Assembly (NCBI GenBank): GCA_000169355.1
Contig: AAXX01000001.1
Coordinates: 434,001-498,000 of the forward strand
Direction: 5' to 3'
Source: Flavobacteria bacterium BAL38
GTDB lineage: Bacteria; Bacteroidota; Bacteroidia; Flavobacteriales; Flavobacteriaceae
Length of the DNA stretch: 64,000 nt
Positions 53,200 through 63,024 of this stretch are shown here, one piece after another. How positions within the stretch are numbered: position 1 is the stretch's first letter; each line of letters opens with the position of its first letter. The position numbers and the translations under genes are program-made. The notes beneath the pieces are model-generated. The model was not told the DNA's origin, searched no databases, and saw only the letters and a program-made list of their open reading frames with translations.

Positions 53200-54321
53200 A
53201 TGACTAAAAAAATACTTTTTACATTTCTATTATTTTTAACAACAATAACTTTTTCCCAAAATATTTTACTTTCTGAAAAAGCAAAAGTCAGCATCCTTAC
53301 TTGTGGTTTAGGACCAGAATCTTATGCCATGTATGGTCATACAGGAATAAGAATACAAAACCAACTTCCACATATTGACGTTGTATACAATTATGGCGCA
53401 TTTGATTTTAGCACTCCAAACTTTATTGGAAGATTCATAAAAGGTGATTTACAATACTTTGTAACTTATGGCAGTTTTATTGATTTTTATTACAATTATC
53501 AAGCCGAAAATCGCGAAATTATAGAACAAGAATTGAATCTTACTTCTTTTCAAATTAACAGTTTGTACCAACAGTTGAATTACGCTGTTTATAGTGACGA
53601 ACGATTTTATACCTATAAATTTATTGACAGAAATTGTACCACAATGGTAGTGGATAAAATTAATAAAATAATTGGGCAGGAATTCATAAAATCAGACCAG
53701 ACTAATTTATCTTATAGAGAAATCTTATATCCATACATGAGTGATTTTTATATGAAATTAGGAATTCAACTTATTTTTGGAGCAAAAGTAGATGAACCAG
53801 CAACTCGTTTGTTTTTACCTTACGAATTTAAAAATGCGCTATCAAAAACACAAGTAAACGGAAATAATTTAGAAAAAAATAATTCTAAAATCCTTCAAGT
53901 AAATCAGGCAAAAATCCCTTTTAATTGGCTGAACTCTATTTATTCCTTGTTACTAGTTGTAGTAATACTAGTACTTTTAAATAAAAAATGGATAAAAATT
54001 AGCTACTTTATCTTTGCTGGAGTATTAGGACTTTTCTTTTCTTTGGTCGGATTGTATTCCTTACACGAAGAAATATTATGGAATTACAATATTTTATTGT
54101 TTAATCCGCTTCTATTGGTTTTTGCTTGGCACTACAAAAAAGAAAACCGAGACAAAACATTACTTTTTGGAAAAATCATCTTGGCAATGTTACTAGTTTA
54201 TTTAGCCTATATGACTACCAAAATCCATTTAGGAATCGTTTGGCCTTTAATCGCTTTACACTTATATTGGATTGGGAAAATTGTTTTACAAATTAAGAAA
54301 TCAAATACAGTACGCGGATAA
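53200..54321 (+). CDS. DUF4105 family membrane protein
   Basis: 373 residues with a signal peptide ending at TFSQ. The conserved region is ILTCGLGPESYAMYGHTGIRIQ ... NYGAFDF, with YKFIDRNCTTMV, a Cys/His-containing region resembling NlpC/P60-like active sites. Four or five transmembrane helices follow from about residue 245. Bacteroidota inner-membrane protein, periplasmic domain first. Enzymatic role is possible but unproven. Monocistronic. Confidence 0.87.
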   Translation: MTKKILFTFLLFLTTITFSQNILLSEKAKVSILTCGLGPESYAMYGHTGIRIQNQLPHIDVVYNYGAFDFSTPNFIGRFIKGDLQYFVTYGSFIDFYYNYQAENREIIEQELNLTSFQINSLYQQLNYAVYSDERFYTYKFIDRNCTTMVVDKINKIIGQEFIKSDQTNLSYREILYPYMSDFYMKLGIQLIFGAKVDEPATRLFLPYEFKNALSKTQVNGNNLEKNNSKILQVNQAKIPFNWLNSIYSLLLVVVILVLLNKKWIKISYFIFAGVLGLFFSLVGLYSLHEEILWNYNILLFNPLLLVFAWHYKKENRDKTLLFGKIILAMLLVYLAYMTTKIHLGIVWPLIALHLYWIGKIVLQIKKSNTVRG

Positions 54322-54355
54322 AACTGACTACTGAACACTGATAACTGAACACTAA

Positions 54356-55738
54356 TTACTGTCCTCTAAAAAACAACACAGTACTCATTGTTTTTACAAA
54401 AACATTGATGTCCAAAAACAAGCTTCGGTGTTTGATGTAATACAAATCGTAACGAAGTTTCATTAAACTATCCTCTAAGTTAGCACCATAAGGATAATTC
54501 ACTTGTGCCCAACCCGTTAAACCTGGCTTAACAACATGTCTCGTTTGGTATAAAGGAATAGAGGCGGCGATTTGTTCTACAAAAAAAGAGCGTTCTGGTC
54601 TCGGACCTATAATAGCCATATCGCCTTTCAAAACATTGATAAACTGTGGTAATTCATCTAATCTAGTTTTACGGAGTAATTTACCAAACGGCGTAATTCG
54701 ACTATCATTAGTCGATGCAAAAACTGCTCCATTTTCTTCTGCATTTTGAATCATTGTTCTCATTTTGTAAATGGTAAAAGGAATTCCATTTTTCCCTACA
54801 CGTTCCTGAGTATAGAAAAAACTCCCTTTATTAGCAAAAAGATTAATAGCCCATAAAAAAGGAGTTAACAATAAAAAAATAAACAACCCAAACAATGAAA
54901 AAACAATATCAAATAAACGACTAGAATAGATGTATAACTTATTTTGATTGCTTCTGCTAAAAGGGAAAAATTTATATAGTTCTCGATCTTCAAAATGAAT
55001 AGGCAAACGGTATGTACTATATTCGTAAACCTGATTGTATTTTCTAATAACAATTCCTTTTTCGAGTAATCGCAATAACTTATTATAAAAAGCTATCGAT
55101 ATAATTTTATTTTTAGTATTGGCAACGACAATTTCTGAAATGTAATGGTGATTTACAAAAAAATCTAAATCCTCTTCTGAAACCTTATTTAGTTTGGCAT
55201 CATCTGAATCCTCATCAATTGAAATATAGCCTACTACTTTATAATGTGGATTAAATCTTGCTAATTCGGCTACCAAATCATCTACATCTTTACTAGATCC
55301 AACAAAAAGCACTTTTTTCATAAAGTTATTAGATGCTAGAAAAACAATATAAAAATAACGCCAAATAGACAATGAAATAAAAATAGAAAAGAAAAAAACG
55401 ATAATTTGTAATCTATTAGAAGGCAACTGTGGTGTAAAAAAAGGAGTTAGCAAATAAAACAACACCGTAGTAGATGTGGTAAGAATAATGCTTTTGGGAA
55501 TCTGAAAACGATTACTAGCGGTTTGTAAATTGTACATTTCAAAAATAGTCCCAAAAAAAAGCAAATAGATTGCTAAAACAATTGTCCAATAAAAATTAGA
55601 TTGTGAAACTCTAAAATAATCAAATTGAAAATAATGACCTATTAATGCCAATACAAATATTGTCAAAAATATGTCTATAAAACGCAATAATATTTTGCGT
55701 TCAGAAATTTCAAAATGTATTTTTTGTGATGCACTCAT
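54356..55738 (-). CDS. Exopolysaccharide polyprenyl glycosylphosphotransferase
   Basis: 460 residues. Four or five N-terminal membrane helices, a soluble sensor-like domain, and a C-terminal bacterial sugar transferase with KMRTMIQNAEENG, GPRPERSFF and KPGLTGWAQVNYPYG. It places the first sugar phosphate on undecaprenyl phosphate. It is the last gene of the glycan cluster but has its own -7 box, after a 170-bp gap. Confidence 0.95.
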   Translation of the reverse strand: MSASQKIHFEISERKILLRFIDIFLTIFVLALIGHYFQFDYFRVSQSNFYWTIVLAIYLLFFGTIFEMYNLQTASNRFQIPKSIILTTSTTVLFYLLTPFFTPQLPSNRLQIIVFFFSIFISLSIWRYFYIVFLASNNFMKKVLFVGSSKDVDDLVAELARFNPHYKVVGYISIDEDSDDAKLNKVSEEDLDFFVNHHYISEIVVANTKNKIISIAFYNKLLRLLEKGIVIRKYNQVYEYSTYRLPIHFEDRELYKFFPFSRSNQNKLYIYSSRLFDIVFSLFGLFIFLLLTPFLWAINLFANKGSFFYTQERVGKNGIPFTIYKMRTMIQNAEENGAVFASTNDSRITPFGKLLRKTRLDELPQFINVLKGDMAIIGPRPERSFFVEQIAASIPLYQTRHVVKPGLTGWAQVNYPYGANLEDSLMKLRYDLYYIKHRSLFLDINVFVKTMSTVLFFRGQ

Positions 55739-55763
55739 TTTTTTAAGATGTATTGCAAAGTAA

Positions 55764-55771
55764 CAAATTTA
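55764..55771 (-). promoter_or_regulatory. -7 box of the priming glycosyltransferase gene
   Basis: TAAATTTG on the minus strand, 25 bases before the ATG at 55738. Confidence 0.6.
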
Positions 55772-55908
55772 AAATAGATTAGAAAATATAGATTTGATTT
55801 TTGTTAAAAAAGTAAAAAAAATCAACTAAATTGATTTTTTTAAAGCTTATTTTGTTGTTTTACAATAAATTACAAAACAAAATTCAATTCAGTCCTTTAA
55901 GCCATTAA

Positions 55909-56919
55909 CTACTGCAATATAGAAAACCATTTTTGTTTTACAATCTCCCAGTCCATTTGTTCAATTAGCCTTCTTCCATTCTGAGACATAATAAATGACT
56001 GATCCTTATTTGAAATTAAATCTAATATTGCTGTAGTCATTTGTTCCACATCACTGTCATTTACTAAAATTGCATTTTCATTATTCGACACTAAATAAGG
56101 AATACCGCCTACGTTAGTACTAACTACAGGCAAACCTAAAGCCATAGCTTCCATTACGCTAATTGGAGTATTATCAAAATGAGTAGTATTGATAAAAATA
56201 TCATGTTCAGATGCTAATTTCCACCAGTCTTCTTTTGCTAATTGTCCTGTAAAATTAACAGCAACCTCAACAGATTCAGCAAATGCTTTTGTGATTTGTA
56301 AACTTCCATCTTTGTCGGGTCCAACCATAGTTAAAGTCGCTGAAGGATATTTTTCTTGCAATTGTTGTAACACTTTAACTGCCATTTCGGGATTATAAAT
56401 AGATGCAAAAGCTCGTACCCAAAGTAATTTTGGTGTTAACTCAGCTCTTGCTTTGAACTCGTATTTATCTATTTCAATCGAATTGGGAATGTGGACTACA
56501 TTTGTAAAACCAGCATTTTCAAATGCCTGCTTTAAATAACCAGAAGGCGCCACGTTTTGATAGGCGTTAGCAAACACCATTTGGCATAACTTGGGATTGT
56601 TTTTAAGACGATTAGGTAAATCACCACCTCTTAATATGGGAACATATTTAACTTTGAAAATACGAGCTATCTGACTACAAAAAAAAGCATACCAAAAACT
56701 TGAAGTACTATAAGTGTCTATCAATATATAATCTACCTTTTTTGCTTTTAAAAGGGTAACCCTTATCATATCTAACATTCTAGACCACTGATTTTTTTTA
56801 TCAGAAGTGAACATTACTTCATACCCTTCAACCTCAAGAAAAACTCCCAGTGTTTCGATAGAAGTTTTGTTATATCCGTGTTTAGACAGCTGGTTCCCTA
56901 TGTACAACAGGTGTTTCAT
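55909..56919 (-). CDS. Glycosyltransferase family 4
   Basis: 336 residues from tandem ATGs. GT-B fold: acceptor side KHLLYIGNQLSKHGYN, with the donor-binding stretch HDIFINTTHFDNTPISVMEAMALGLPVVSTNVGG containing the EX7E-like glutamates. It adds a sugar from an NDP donor to the growing repeat unit. It overlaps the O-antigen ligase gene by 38 bp, a sign of tight coupling. Confidence 0.93.
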   Translation of the reverse strand: MKHLLYIGNQLSKHGYNKTSIETLGVFLEVEGYEVMFTSDKKNQWSRMLDMIRVTLLKAKKVDYILIDTYSTSSFWYAFFCSQIARIFKVKYVPILRGGDLPNRLKNNPKLCQMVFANAYQNVAPSGYLKQAFENAGFTNVVHIPNSIEIDKYEFKARAELTPKLLWVRAFASIYNPEMAVKVLQQLQEKYPSATLTMVGPDKDGSLQITKAFAESVEVAVNFTGQLAKEDWWKLASEHDIFINTTHFDNTPISVMEAMALGLPVVSTNVGGIPYLVSNNENAILVNDSDVEQMTTAILDLISNKDQSFIMSQNGRRLIEQMDWEIVKQKWFSILQ

Positions 56920-58240
56920 CATCTACAAATTTGACTTTTAAAAGTGATAAGGCGTATATAAAGGCAGGTGCAGCGGTTCGCATGGCAGCGTGATTGATTG
57001 TTAAAGCCCAAAAAATAAAAAAGGAGAGCAAAAATACATTTTGTTTGTTACCAAAATATAAAAATAATGGTGTAATAAATAGAATTATTAATCCTAGTAT
57101 TCCAATAGAACCATGATCGGCTAGCATACGAGTTATTTCATTATGATTTGAAACTTTTAAACCTGTCATTTCCTCCCTATATTCCTTGTTTTTTCCCACT
57201 CCAATTCCAAAAATAGGGTTTTCCATAAATGCTTTTATTTCCGTACCTGCTATAGCCTCTCTTCCTCCTAATCGATCTTCCTTCTCTCTCCCCCTAGCAT
57301 CTTTATTAGCATAACGATATTCAATCATACCATTTGTAGTGTAAATTGTATAAGTCCATACTAATCCCCCTCCAAGCACCAAAAATAATGATATGGCTAC
57401 TATTTTACTCCTTACCTTTTTATTTGAAAATACATATACAAAACCTATCAAACACAACATCATAACAACCCCAGTAATGACACCTCCTCTAGAAAACGTA
57501 ACAATTCCTCTATAAGCAATAAGGACAGCTAATACTAAATTAATTATCATTAGTCTTTTTGTACTAGAATACATAAGAAAAAGAGCAAAAAAAACAAACA
57601 TTCCCAAACCTAAAATAGTTGACACTTGATTAGGTCCAAACCCTCCTGACGTCTCAAAATTAGATTGCGTTCCAGTAACTACATCTTTTACACTAGGGTT
57701 AAATAAAAACAAATAAATTGTCATACTTACTATTGGCAAACCAAGAAATATTAAAATTTTTTTTATATCCTCACTTGTAACAAGTCTCTGATAACAATAT
57801 ATAGCTGAAAAAGCCAAACAAACTGGACCAGAAATATTAAAAGCAATTGCCTTTCTTACATTAGTATCAAAACTTAATTCATTGGCTCCAATTATAATTC
57901 CCGGAATAAGCAATAATAAAAATATTATATAGCCATAACTATTCTTTGAAAATCCCTTATAAAACATTCCAAAAATTAGAAATAAAATAACCAGATACTT
58001 AGAAAGTTCATGTATAGGATTTCCTCCCGTCATTCTTAAAAAAACCTCCACTCCTACAATGTATGCACTAATTAATAATGCTTCATTATTCTTGTTCTTC
58101 GATTTTAACATCCATGTTATCCCTATAAGTACAATAAAAATAGTGTAAATTTTTGCCAAAAAAGGCATAAGAAATACTACCCCTCCAATAAGAGCATGAA
58201 TCATTATTAAACTCACATATGATAATTGGCTATTTTTCAA
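56882..58240 (-). CDS. O-antigen ligase / Wzy-like polymerase
   Basis: 452 residues and 11 or 12 membrane helices with a large periplasmic loop (about 320-380) carrying GREKEDRLGGREAIAGTEIKAFMENPIFGIGVGKN, typical of the Wzy_C family. It polymerises or ligates sugar repeats at the periplasmic face. The start is TTG (58240) coupled by TTGA to the upstream stop; an ATG at 58204 is the alternative. Confidence 0.9.
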   Translation of the reverse strand: MKNSQLSYVSLIMIHALIGGVVFLMPFLAKIYTIFIVLIGITWMLKSKNKNNEALLISAYIVGVEVFLRMTGGNPIHELSKYLVILFLIFGMFYKGFSKNSYGYIIFLLLLIPGIIIGANELSFDTNVRKAIAFNISGPVCLAFSAIYCYQRLVTSEDIKKILIFLGLPIVSMTIYLFLFNPSVKDVVTGTQSNFETSGGFGPNQVSTILGLGMFVFFALFLMYSSTKRLMIINLVLAVLIAYRGIVTFSRGGVITGVVMMLCLIGFVYVFSNKKVRSKIVAISLFLVLGGGLVWTYTIYTTNGMIEYRYANKDARGREKEDRLGGREAIAGTEIKAFMENPIFGIGVGKNKEYREEMTGLKVSNHNEITRMLADHGSIGILGLIILFITPLFLYFGNKQNVFLLSFFIFWALTINHAAMRTAAPAFIYALSLLKVKFVDDETPVVHREPAV

Positions 58241-59328
58241 TTTAACTTAGTATAAAAATCTATTAGAAGATCAGTTATCACTTCTGAAGAATAATTATGT
58301 TTTACAAAAGTATTGAAATTTAAAGACAAATATTCTCTAAAATGTAAGTCAGCCGTTATTCTATTGATTTTATTAAAAATTTCATTTATATCCTTAGGAT
58401 TCACAATCAAACCTGTAATCTCATCTTCTATAAGTGAACTACAATAACCAACATTTGTTGAAATCACCGCCAATTTTGCCATTCCATATTCTAATAATGT
58501 AACTGGAAAACCTTCAAAAGTAGAAACTAAAATTCCAACATTAGCTTGCTTTAAAATATGATGCGTATCGGTACGACTCCCATATAAAAAAACTTTGTTT
58601 TCTAAATGATTAAGTTTTATAAAGTCTTTAAGTAGCATTGAGTACTCATCATGATTGTCTTTTCCGACCAGATGAAGCGTCCAATCTTGTTTAATAGCTT
58701 CCGATTGATGAAAAGCTGTTAGTAATGAAAAATGATTTTTTGGATTTCGCAGATTTGCTAAACAGACAATCCTTTTTCCTTCCTCACCATTTAAAGTTGT
58801 TTTTACATCTTCACTTCCTTTTGATGATACAAAATTTGGAAAGAAAATTACTTTTTTACAATATAAATTTTGCTTTGCCCAATGCTCCAATTCCAAATTA
58901 ACCGTAAGAATCCCACTAAAGAAAAGAGAAGAAATTTTTATAAAAACATTAGCCTTTTTGCTATGAATTCTATTTCCATGATGATCGTGCCAAACAAGTG
59001 AAACAGATGGAAATATCAATTTCATTAATACACCAAAAAAATAAGAACTGCCGTGTGCATGAATATGACTAACCTTATTCTCTTTTAAAAAACGTTTACA
59101 TCTCAACAAAGCATTTAAATCAATAGCTTTTTTTTTATTTAAGAAAGCATAAAACACATTTTCGCCGATTGATTTTTTTAAATCTCCTTCACTTCGAGTT
59201 ACTACTAATCCCGAAAATTGGATTTTATTAACTAAATCATTGGCAATAGTAACTGCCATACGTTCGGCACCACCTGGTTCTAGGCTATCAATAAGTTGAA
59301 CTACACGGATATTTTTTTGTAAAAGCAA
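58237..59328 (-). CDS. Glycosyltransferase family 4
   Basis: 363 residues. The N-terminal motif IDSLEPGGAERM is typical of GT4, and the donor site includes NVGILVSTFEGFPVTLLEYGMAKLAVISTNVG. The start must be TTG (59328), as no ATG occurs between the upstream in-frame stop and it. It overlaps the polymerase gene by 3 bp. Confidence 0.92.
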   Translation of the reverse strand: MLLQKNIRVVQLIDSLEPGGAERMAVTIANDLVNKIQFSGLVVTRSEGDLKKSIGENVFYAFLNKKKAIDLNALLRCKRFLKENKVSHIHAHGSSYFFGVLMKLIFPSVSLVWHDHHGNRIHSKKANVFIKISSLFFSGILTVNLELEHWAKQNLYCKKVIFFPNFVSSKGSEDVKTTLNGEEGKRIVCLANLRNPKNHFSLLTAFHQSEAIKQDWTLHLVGKDNHDEYSMLLKDFIKLNHLENKVFLYGSRTDTHHILKQANVGILVSTFEGFPVTLLEYGMAKLAVISTNVGYCSSLIEDEITGLIVNPKDINEIFNKINRITADLHFREYLSLNFNTFVKHNYSSEVITDLLIDFYTKLN

Positions 59329-59370
59329 TTGGTGAAAAATAATATTTGTTGTAAAAATAGCAAAAAAGCA

Positions 59371-60504
59371 TTAGTAATGATTAAATCCATTTTGTAAAAG
59401 CTTCTTTATTTCCCCTTCAAACTTATCAGTTGTAAATTGGCGTGACCAGTTTTGTCCTTCCAAAGCCATTTTTTGATACAACAATTCGTCATTTAGTACA
59501 CTCATTACTTTACTTACATCGGCTTCCAATTGTTCTTTCAATTGAATTCCTCTTTCACCATAACCTAACATATAAGGCACACACGAAACTTGGGAAACAA
59601 TAGGTACACATCCCCAAAACATAGCTTCCGCTACTACTTTTGGCCAACCTTCACTTTTTGAGGGTAAAATTAAAAAATGACTGGTTTGATAGGTGTTTAA
59701 AACCATTTCCTTTGAGTGATTTCCTCTCAATACAACAATATCTTGTAAATTATTCTCATTTATATACGTTTCTAAAGTTGGTCTCAAAATCCCATCTCCA
59801 TACAAATTCAGCCGAACCTTTTTTCCTTGTTGGTATAATTTTTCAACCAATTGAATAGCCAATAAAGGTTGCTTGCCTTTTGACAATGTTCCAACAAATA
59901 AAAAATCAATACATCCTTCTAATGTTCTTGGTTCTATTACTTTTTTATCTGATTCTGAATATGTTGCCGTAAAAAAAGGCTTTATGTTTTTAGTTTGATC
60001 TTCCCAATCTCCATACACCAATACCTGCATATTTTTAGTTAAAAAAGTAGAACTTAAAATCCAACGTTGTAATTTATAAGTAAATGGTTGGTTTGCATTT
60101 GGATCCCAATTACCAGCATATTTAGCTGTTTTTTGCTTTTTAGGGAATAAAATTTGAACAATTGCACCAATTAATCCCATATTACCCGGACATCGCAAAT
60201 GAATATGATCTGCATCTGCCATTGCTTTATAAGTTGTTGCAATTATTTTAGGCAATTTTAAAATAGCTTTTACAAAATTTTGTAAAGAGGTAATATCAAA
60301 CTCTTCAACTTGTTTAAAATCAATTTTGCTATGTTTATATGAATTGTGAATAGGATTTGTGTCAAGGTTCACAATTGGTGCTACAATTACTACTTCATCT
60401 GCATATTTTATCCAAATATTCATTTCTCGAATATAGGGAGCATAACCAAAATAGTTGCTTTCTTTTTGTATATGCTGAACGTGTGTAATTATTGCAAATT
60501 TCAT
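59371..60504 (-). CDS. Glycosyltransferase family 4
   Basis: 377 residues from the ATG at 60504 (the frame extends to a TTG at 60531). The N-terminal part has FAIITHVQHIQKESNYF, and the C-terminal donor domain has LILPSKSEGWPKVVAEAMFWGCVPIVS with the EX7E glutamates. It is first gene of the exopolysaccharide operon, followed by GT4, polymerase and GT4. No flippase (Wzx) or export genes are within the window. Confidence 0.9.
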   Translation of the reverse strand: MKFAIITHVQHIQKESNYFGYAPYIREMNIWIKYADEVVIVAPIVNLDTNPIHNSYKHSKIDFKQVEEFDITSLQNFVKAILKLPKIIATTYKAMADADHIHLRCPGNMGLIGAIVQILFPKKQKTAKYAGNWDPNANQPFTYKLQRWILSSTFLTKNMQVLVYGDWEDQTKNIKPFFTATYSESDKKVIEPRTLEGCIDFLFVGTLSKGKQPLLAIQLVEKLYQQGKKVRLNLYGDGILRPTLETYINENNLQDIVVLRGNHSKEMVLNTYQTSHFLILPSKSEGWPKVVAEAMFWGCVPIVSQVSCVPYMLGYGERGIQLKEQLEADVSKVMSVLNDELLYQKMALEGQNWSRQFTTDKFEGEIKKLLQNGFNHY

Positions 60505-60571
60505 TTTAAAAGGTAAAATGTAAAGATACAATTATGTTTTAAACATTACAAGAAAAGGAAAACAAGTTCAA

Positions 60572-60964
60572 TTATTTTATGATACCTTGTAAGAATTCGT
60601 TTGTAATTGGCTTACTAGTATACAAAATAGAGGAATTAATTTTAGCTTTGTGAATGTACAAATCATCAACAGTAGTAGAAAGAATACATATTTTAGTATG
60701 TGCTTTAATGACATCTGAAAATGTGTTGAATTTTTCTATAAAACCAAACCCATCTAAAACTGGCATATAAATATCTAAAAAAATTAAATTTGGTAATTTT
60801 TCAGGAGAATTTTGAAACTCTTCTAAAAATTGAATAGCTGTTAATGATGAATTAAACTCCATAATATCTATCGATTCATCCAAATTATTAATAATTTTAG
60901 ATGTTATATAACAATCGAACTCATTATCATCTACGATCATTATTTTTTCTATTTTCATATTCAT
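60572..60964 (-). CDS. Single-domain response regulator
   Basis: 130 residues, one REC domain. The phosphoacceptor Asp is in LIFLDIYMP, the acidic pair is IVDDNE, and the Lys is in TSKPI. No output domain, so it acts by protein binding (relay to another kinase or motor). It is 16 bp after the LytTR regulator. The start is ATG at 60964 or 60958. Confidence 0.92.
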   Translation of the reverse strand: MNMKIEKIMIVDDNEFDCYITSKIINNLDESIDIMEFNSSLTAIQFLEEFQNSPEKLPNLIFLDIYMPVLDGFGFIEKFNTFSDVIKAHTKICILSTTVDDLYIHKAKINSSILYTSKPITNEFLQGIIK

Positions 60965-60980
60965 TAAATACGTATTTAAT

Positions 60981-61736
60981 TTATAATTTAAGGAATTTTA
61001 CAAACTCTTCTTGTCTACGCTTAGCCACAGGAAGAGATATTCCGTTTGCAAACTCACAATACAATCCATCTTTCTTAGTAATCTTAAGAATTTGTTTAAT
61101 ATTTACCACATAGGAATGGTGTATTCTAAAAAATTGATTACTCATTAAAACAGAACTAAACTCTCCTAAATTTTTACTTGAGAGTACTTTTTGTTTGTTA
61201 ATTAAAACGAATTCCGTGTACTTCCCATCTGCTTTGCAATATACAATTTCTTCTAATTTTAATAATTCTATTTTATCAGAAGAAGAAATAGCAATAAATC
61301 CATTTGCACTACTTTCTGTACCAAAGCTATTTATTTGATTCACTTTCTGATTTTGAAAACTAATTTCCATTTCAATCAATTTAATCACCTTATAAATCGA
61401 AACTATAAGTTCATTAAAATTAAGTGTCTTTTTTAAAAAATTAACTGCATTGTACTGAAAAGCTTCATAGGCTTTATTTTTATCATCTGAAACAAATATA
61501 AATTTAGGAATATTGAAAGCCAATTCTTTTACTAAATCAAACGAAGCTAAATTGTTATCTGTAGGATCTAAAAATATTAAATCGGGTTTATGAGCTTTTA
61601 TTAATTCAATTCCATCAATAAAATTATCACAAAACCCGCAAATATCTATAATTACAGCATTTTCTTCTGCAAATTTGGAAAGTTGACTAATTACATCTAA
61701 ATTATTATCTATGATTATGGCTTTTATTAATTTCAT
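60981..61736 (-). CDS. LytTR-type response regulator
   Basis: 251 residues. An N-terminal REC domain has its Asp in LIFLDPT, but the usual acidic pair is Asp-Asn (IIIDNN). The C-terminal LytTR DNA-binding domain contains FIAISSSDKIELLKLEEIVYCKADGKYTEF and FFRIHHSYVVNI. It binds direct-repeat sites to activate genes. It lies between the GAF kinase (64 bp) and a single REC protein in one direction. Confidence 0.93.
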   Translation of the reverse strand: MKLIKAIIIDNNLDVISQLSKFAEENAVIIDICGFCDNFIDGIELIKAHKPDLIFLDPTDNNLASFDLVKELAFNIPKFIFVSDDKNKAYEAFQYNAVNFLKKTLNFNELIVSIYKVIKLIEMEISFQNQKVNQINSFGTESSANGFIAISSSDKIELLKLEEIVYCKADGKYTEFVLINKQKVLSSKNLGEFSSVLMSNQFFRIHHSYVVNIKQILKITKKDGLYCEFANGISLPVAKRRQEEFVKFLKL

Positions 61737-61800
61737 ATTGGGAAAATAGTTTTTCTTATAACTTATATAAAGATAATTATTTTTTAATAATAAATTTCAA

Positions 61801-63003
61801 TTATTGCTTAGGAATTACAATTTTAAAAGTTGTTCCTTCATTTAAAACAGAATGAACACTTATAGAACCTTCAATTTTTTCAATGATTTTCTTTACTGTT
61901 GCTAAACCTAAACCACTCCCAGAGAACTCAGATTTAGTGTGTAAGCGCTTAAAAGGTTTAAAAATTAATTCAAAATGTTCTTCTGAAATACCAATTCCAT
62001 CATCTATTATTTCAAAAATATGCTGAAAATCGTCTTCAACATAATGAACTTGCAAATTAACCATTTGATTTGGCTTCTTATATTTTAAAGCATTTTCTAT
62101 CAAATTATTAAAAATAACGCCTAGAGCTAATTTAGAAAAATGTATTGTGGGTAATTTGTTTAATTGCAATTGATTTTCTTCTGGATTTACATTGACATGA
62201 TTGTAAATATCTGTAATAAATTCATTTAAATCTATATCTTCTTTTTCTCCTATCTTATCATCAGATTTTGCAAATTCTAACAAATCCACAATCAAATCAT
62301 CCATAGATTTTACATTATCAAAAACAAATTTGAAGTATTTGATATCTTTTTCATCGTGAACGTCTTTATTTTTAGACTCAATTAACTGTAAAAAAGATTT
62401 TACTGCTCTTAACGGAGCTCTTAAATCATGTGCAGCGGTATAGGCAAACTCCTCCATTTGAGCAAGATAACTCTGAGTTAATTCTTTACTAATTATTAAA
62501 TCATTATTTGTTAATCTTAGTTCTAATAAATAGCTTACTTGTTTTGCTAATTTTTTTAAAATGCTTTTTTGTTCATCTGAAATAGATTTTGGATGATGTT
62601 GACTAATAACACACAATGTGCCAAATGCAACTCCTTCTTTACTCTCTAGTGGTACTCCAAAATAAGAAACAATATTAGGATCATGTGTAACTAATGGATT
62701 ATCTTTAAACCTATCATCGGTTCTTAAATCTAAAACTTGAAACAATTCTTCTCCTGATTGTATGGCATGATAACATACCGATTGTTCTATTGGAGTTTGA
62801 TTAATTGAAATTCCGACTTTTGATTTAAAAAATTGTCGATTTTCGTCGACTAAACTCAATAATGCAATTGGCATTTCACATACAAAAGAGGCAATTTGAA
62901 TTATGTCATCATACATTTGTTCTGGCAAAGTGTCCAGAATTTTATATTTTTCTAGTGTTTTAAGCCTTAATTGCTCTTCTATTTTTGAATTTATCTTTTT
63001 CAT
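61801..63003 (-). CDS. GAF-domain sensor histidine kinase
   Basis: 400 residues from the ATG at 63003; a GTG at 63009 would add two. A GAF domain (about 18-168) begins EKYKILDTLPEQMYDDIIQIASFVCEMPIA. HisKA carries AYTAAHDLRAPLRAVK, and the HATPase has NLIENALKYK, DDGIGI and GSGLGLATVK. No transmembrane segment, so it senses a cytoplasmic signal. Paired with the LytTR regulator 64 bp downstream. Confidence 0.95.
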   Translation of the reverse strand: MKKINSKIEEQLRLKTLEKYKILDTLPEQMYDDIIQIASFVCEMPIALLSLVDENRQFFKSKVGISINQTPIEQSVCYHAIQSGEELFQVLDLRTDDRFKDNPLVTHDPNIVSYFGVPLESKEGVAFGTLCVISQHHPKSISDEQKSILKKLAKQVSYLLELRLTNNDLIISKELTQSYLAQMEEFAYTAAHDLRAPLRAVKSFLQLIESKNKDVHDEKDIKYFKFVFDNVKSMDDLIVDLLEFAKSDDKIGEKEDIDLNEFITDIYNHVNVNPEENQLQLNKLPTIHFSKLALGVIFNNLIENALKYKKPNQMVNLQVHYVEDDFQHIFEIIDDGIGISEEHFELIFKPFKRLHTKSEFSGSGLGLATVKKIIEKIEGSISVHSVLNEGTTFKIVIPKQ

Positions 63004-63024
63004 TTTCACTAAATTACAAAAAAA

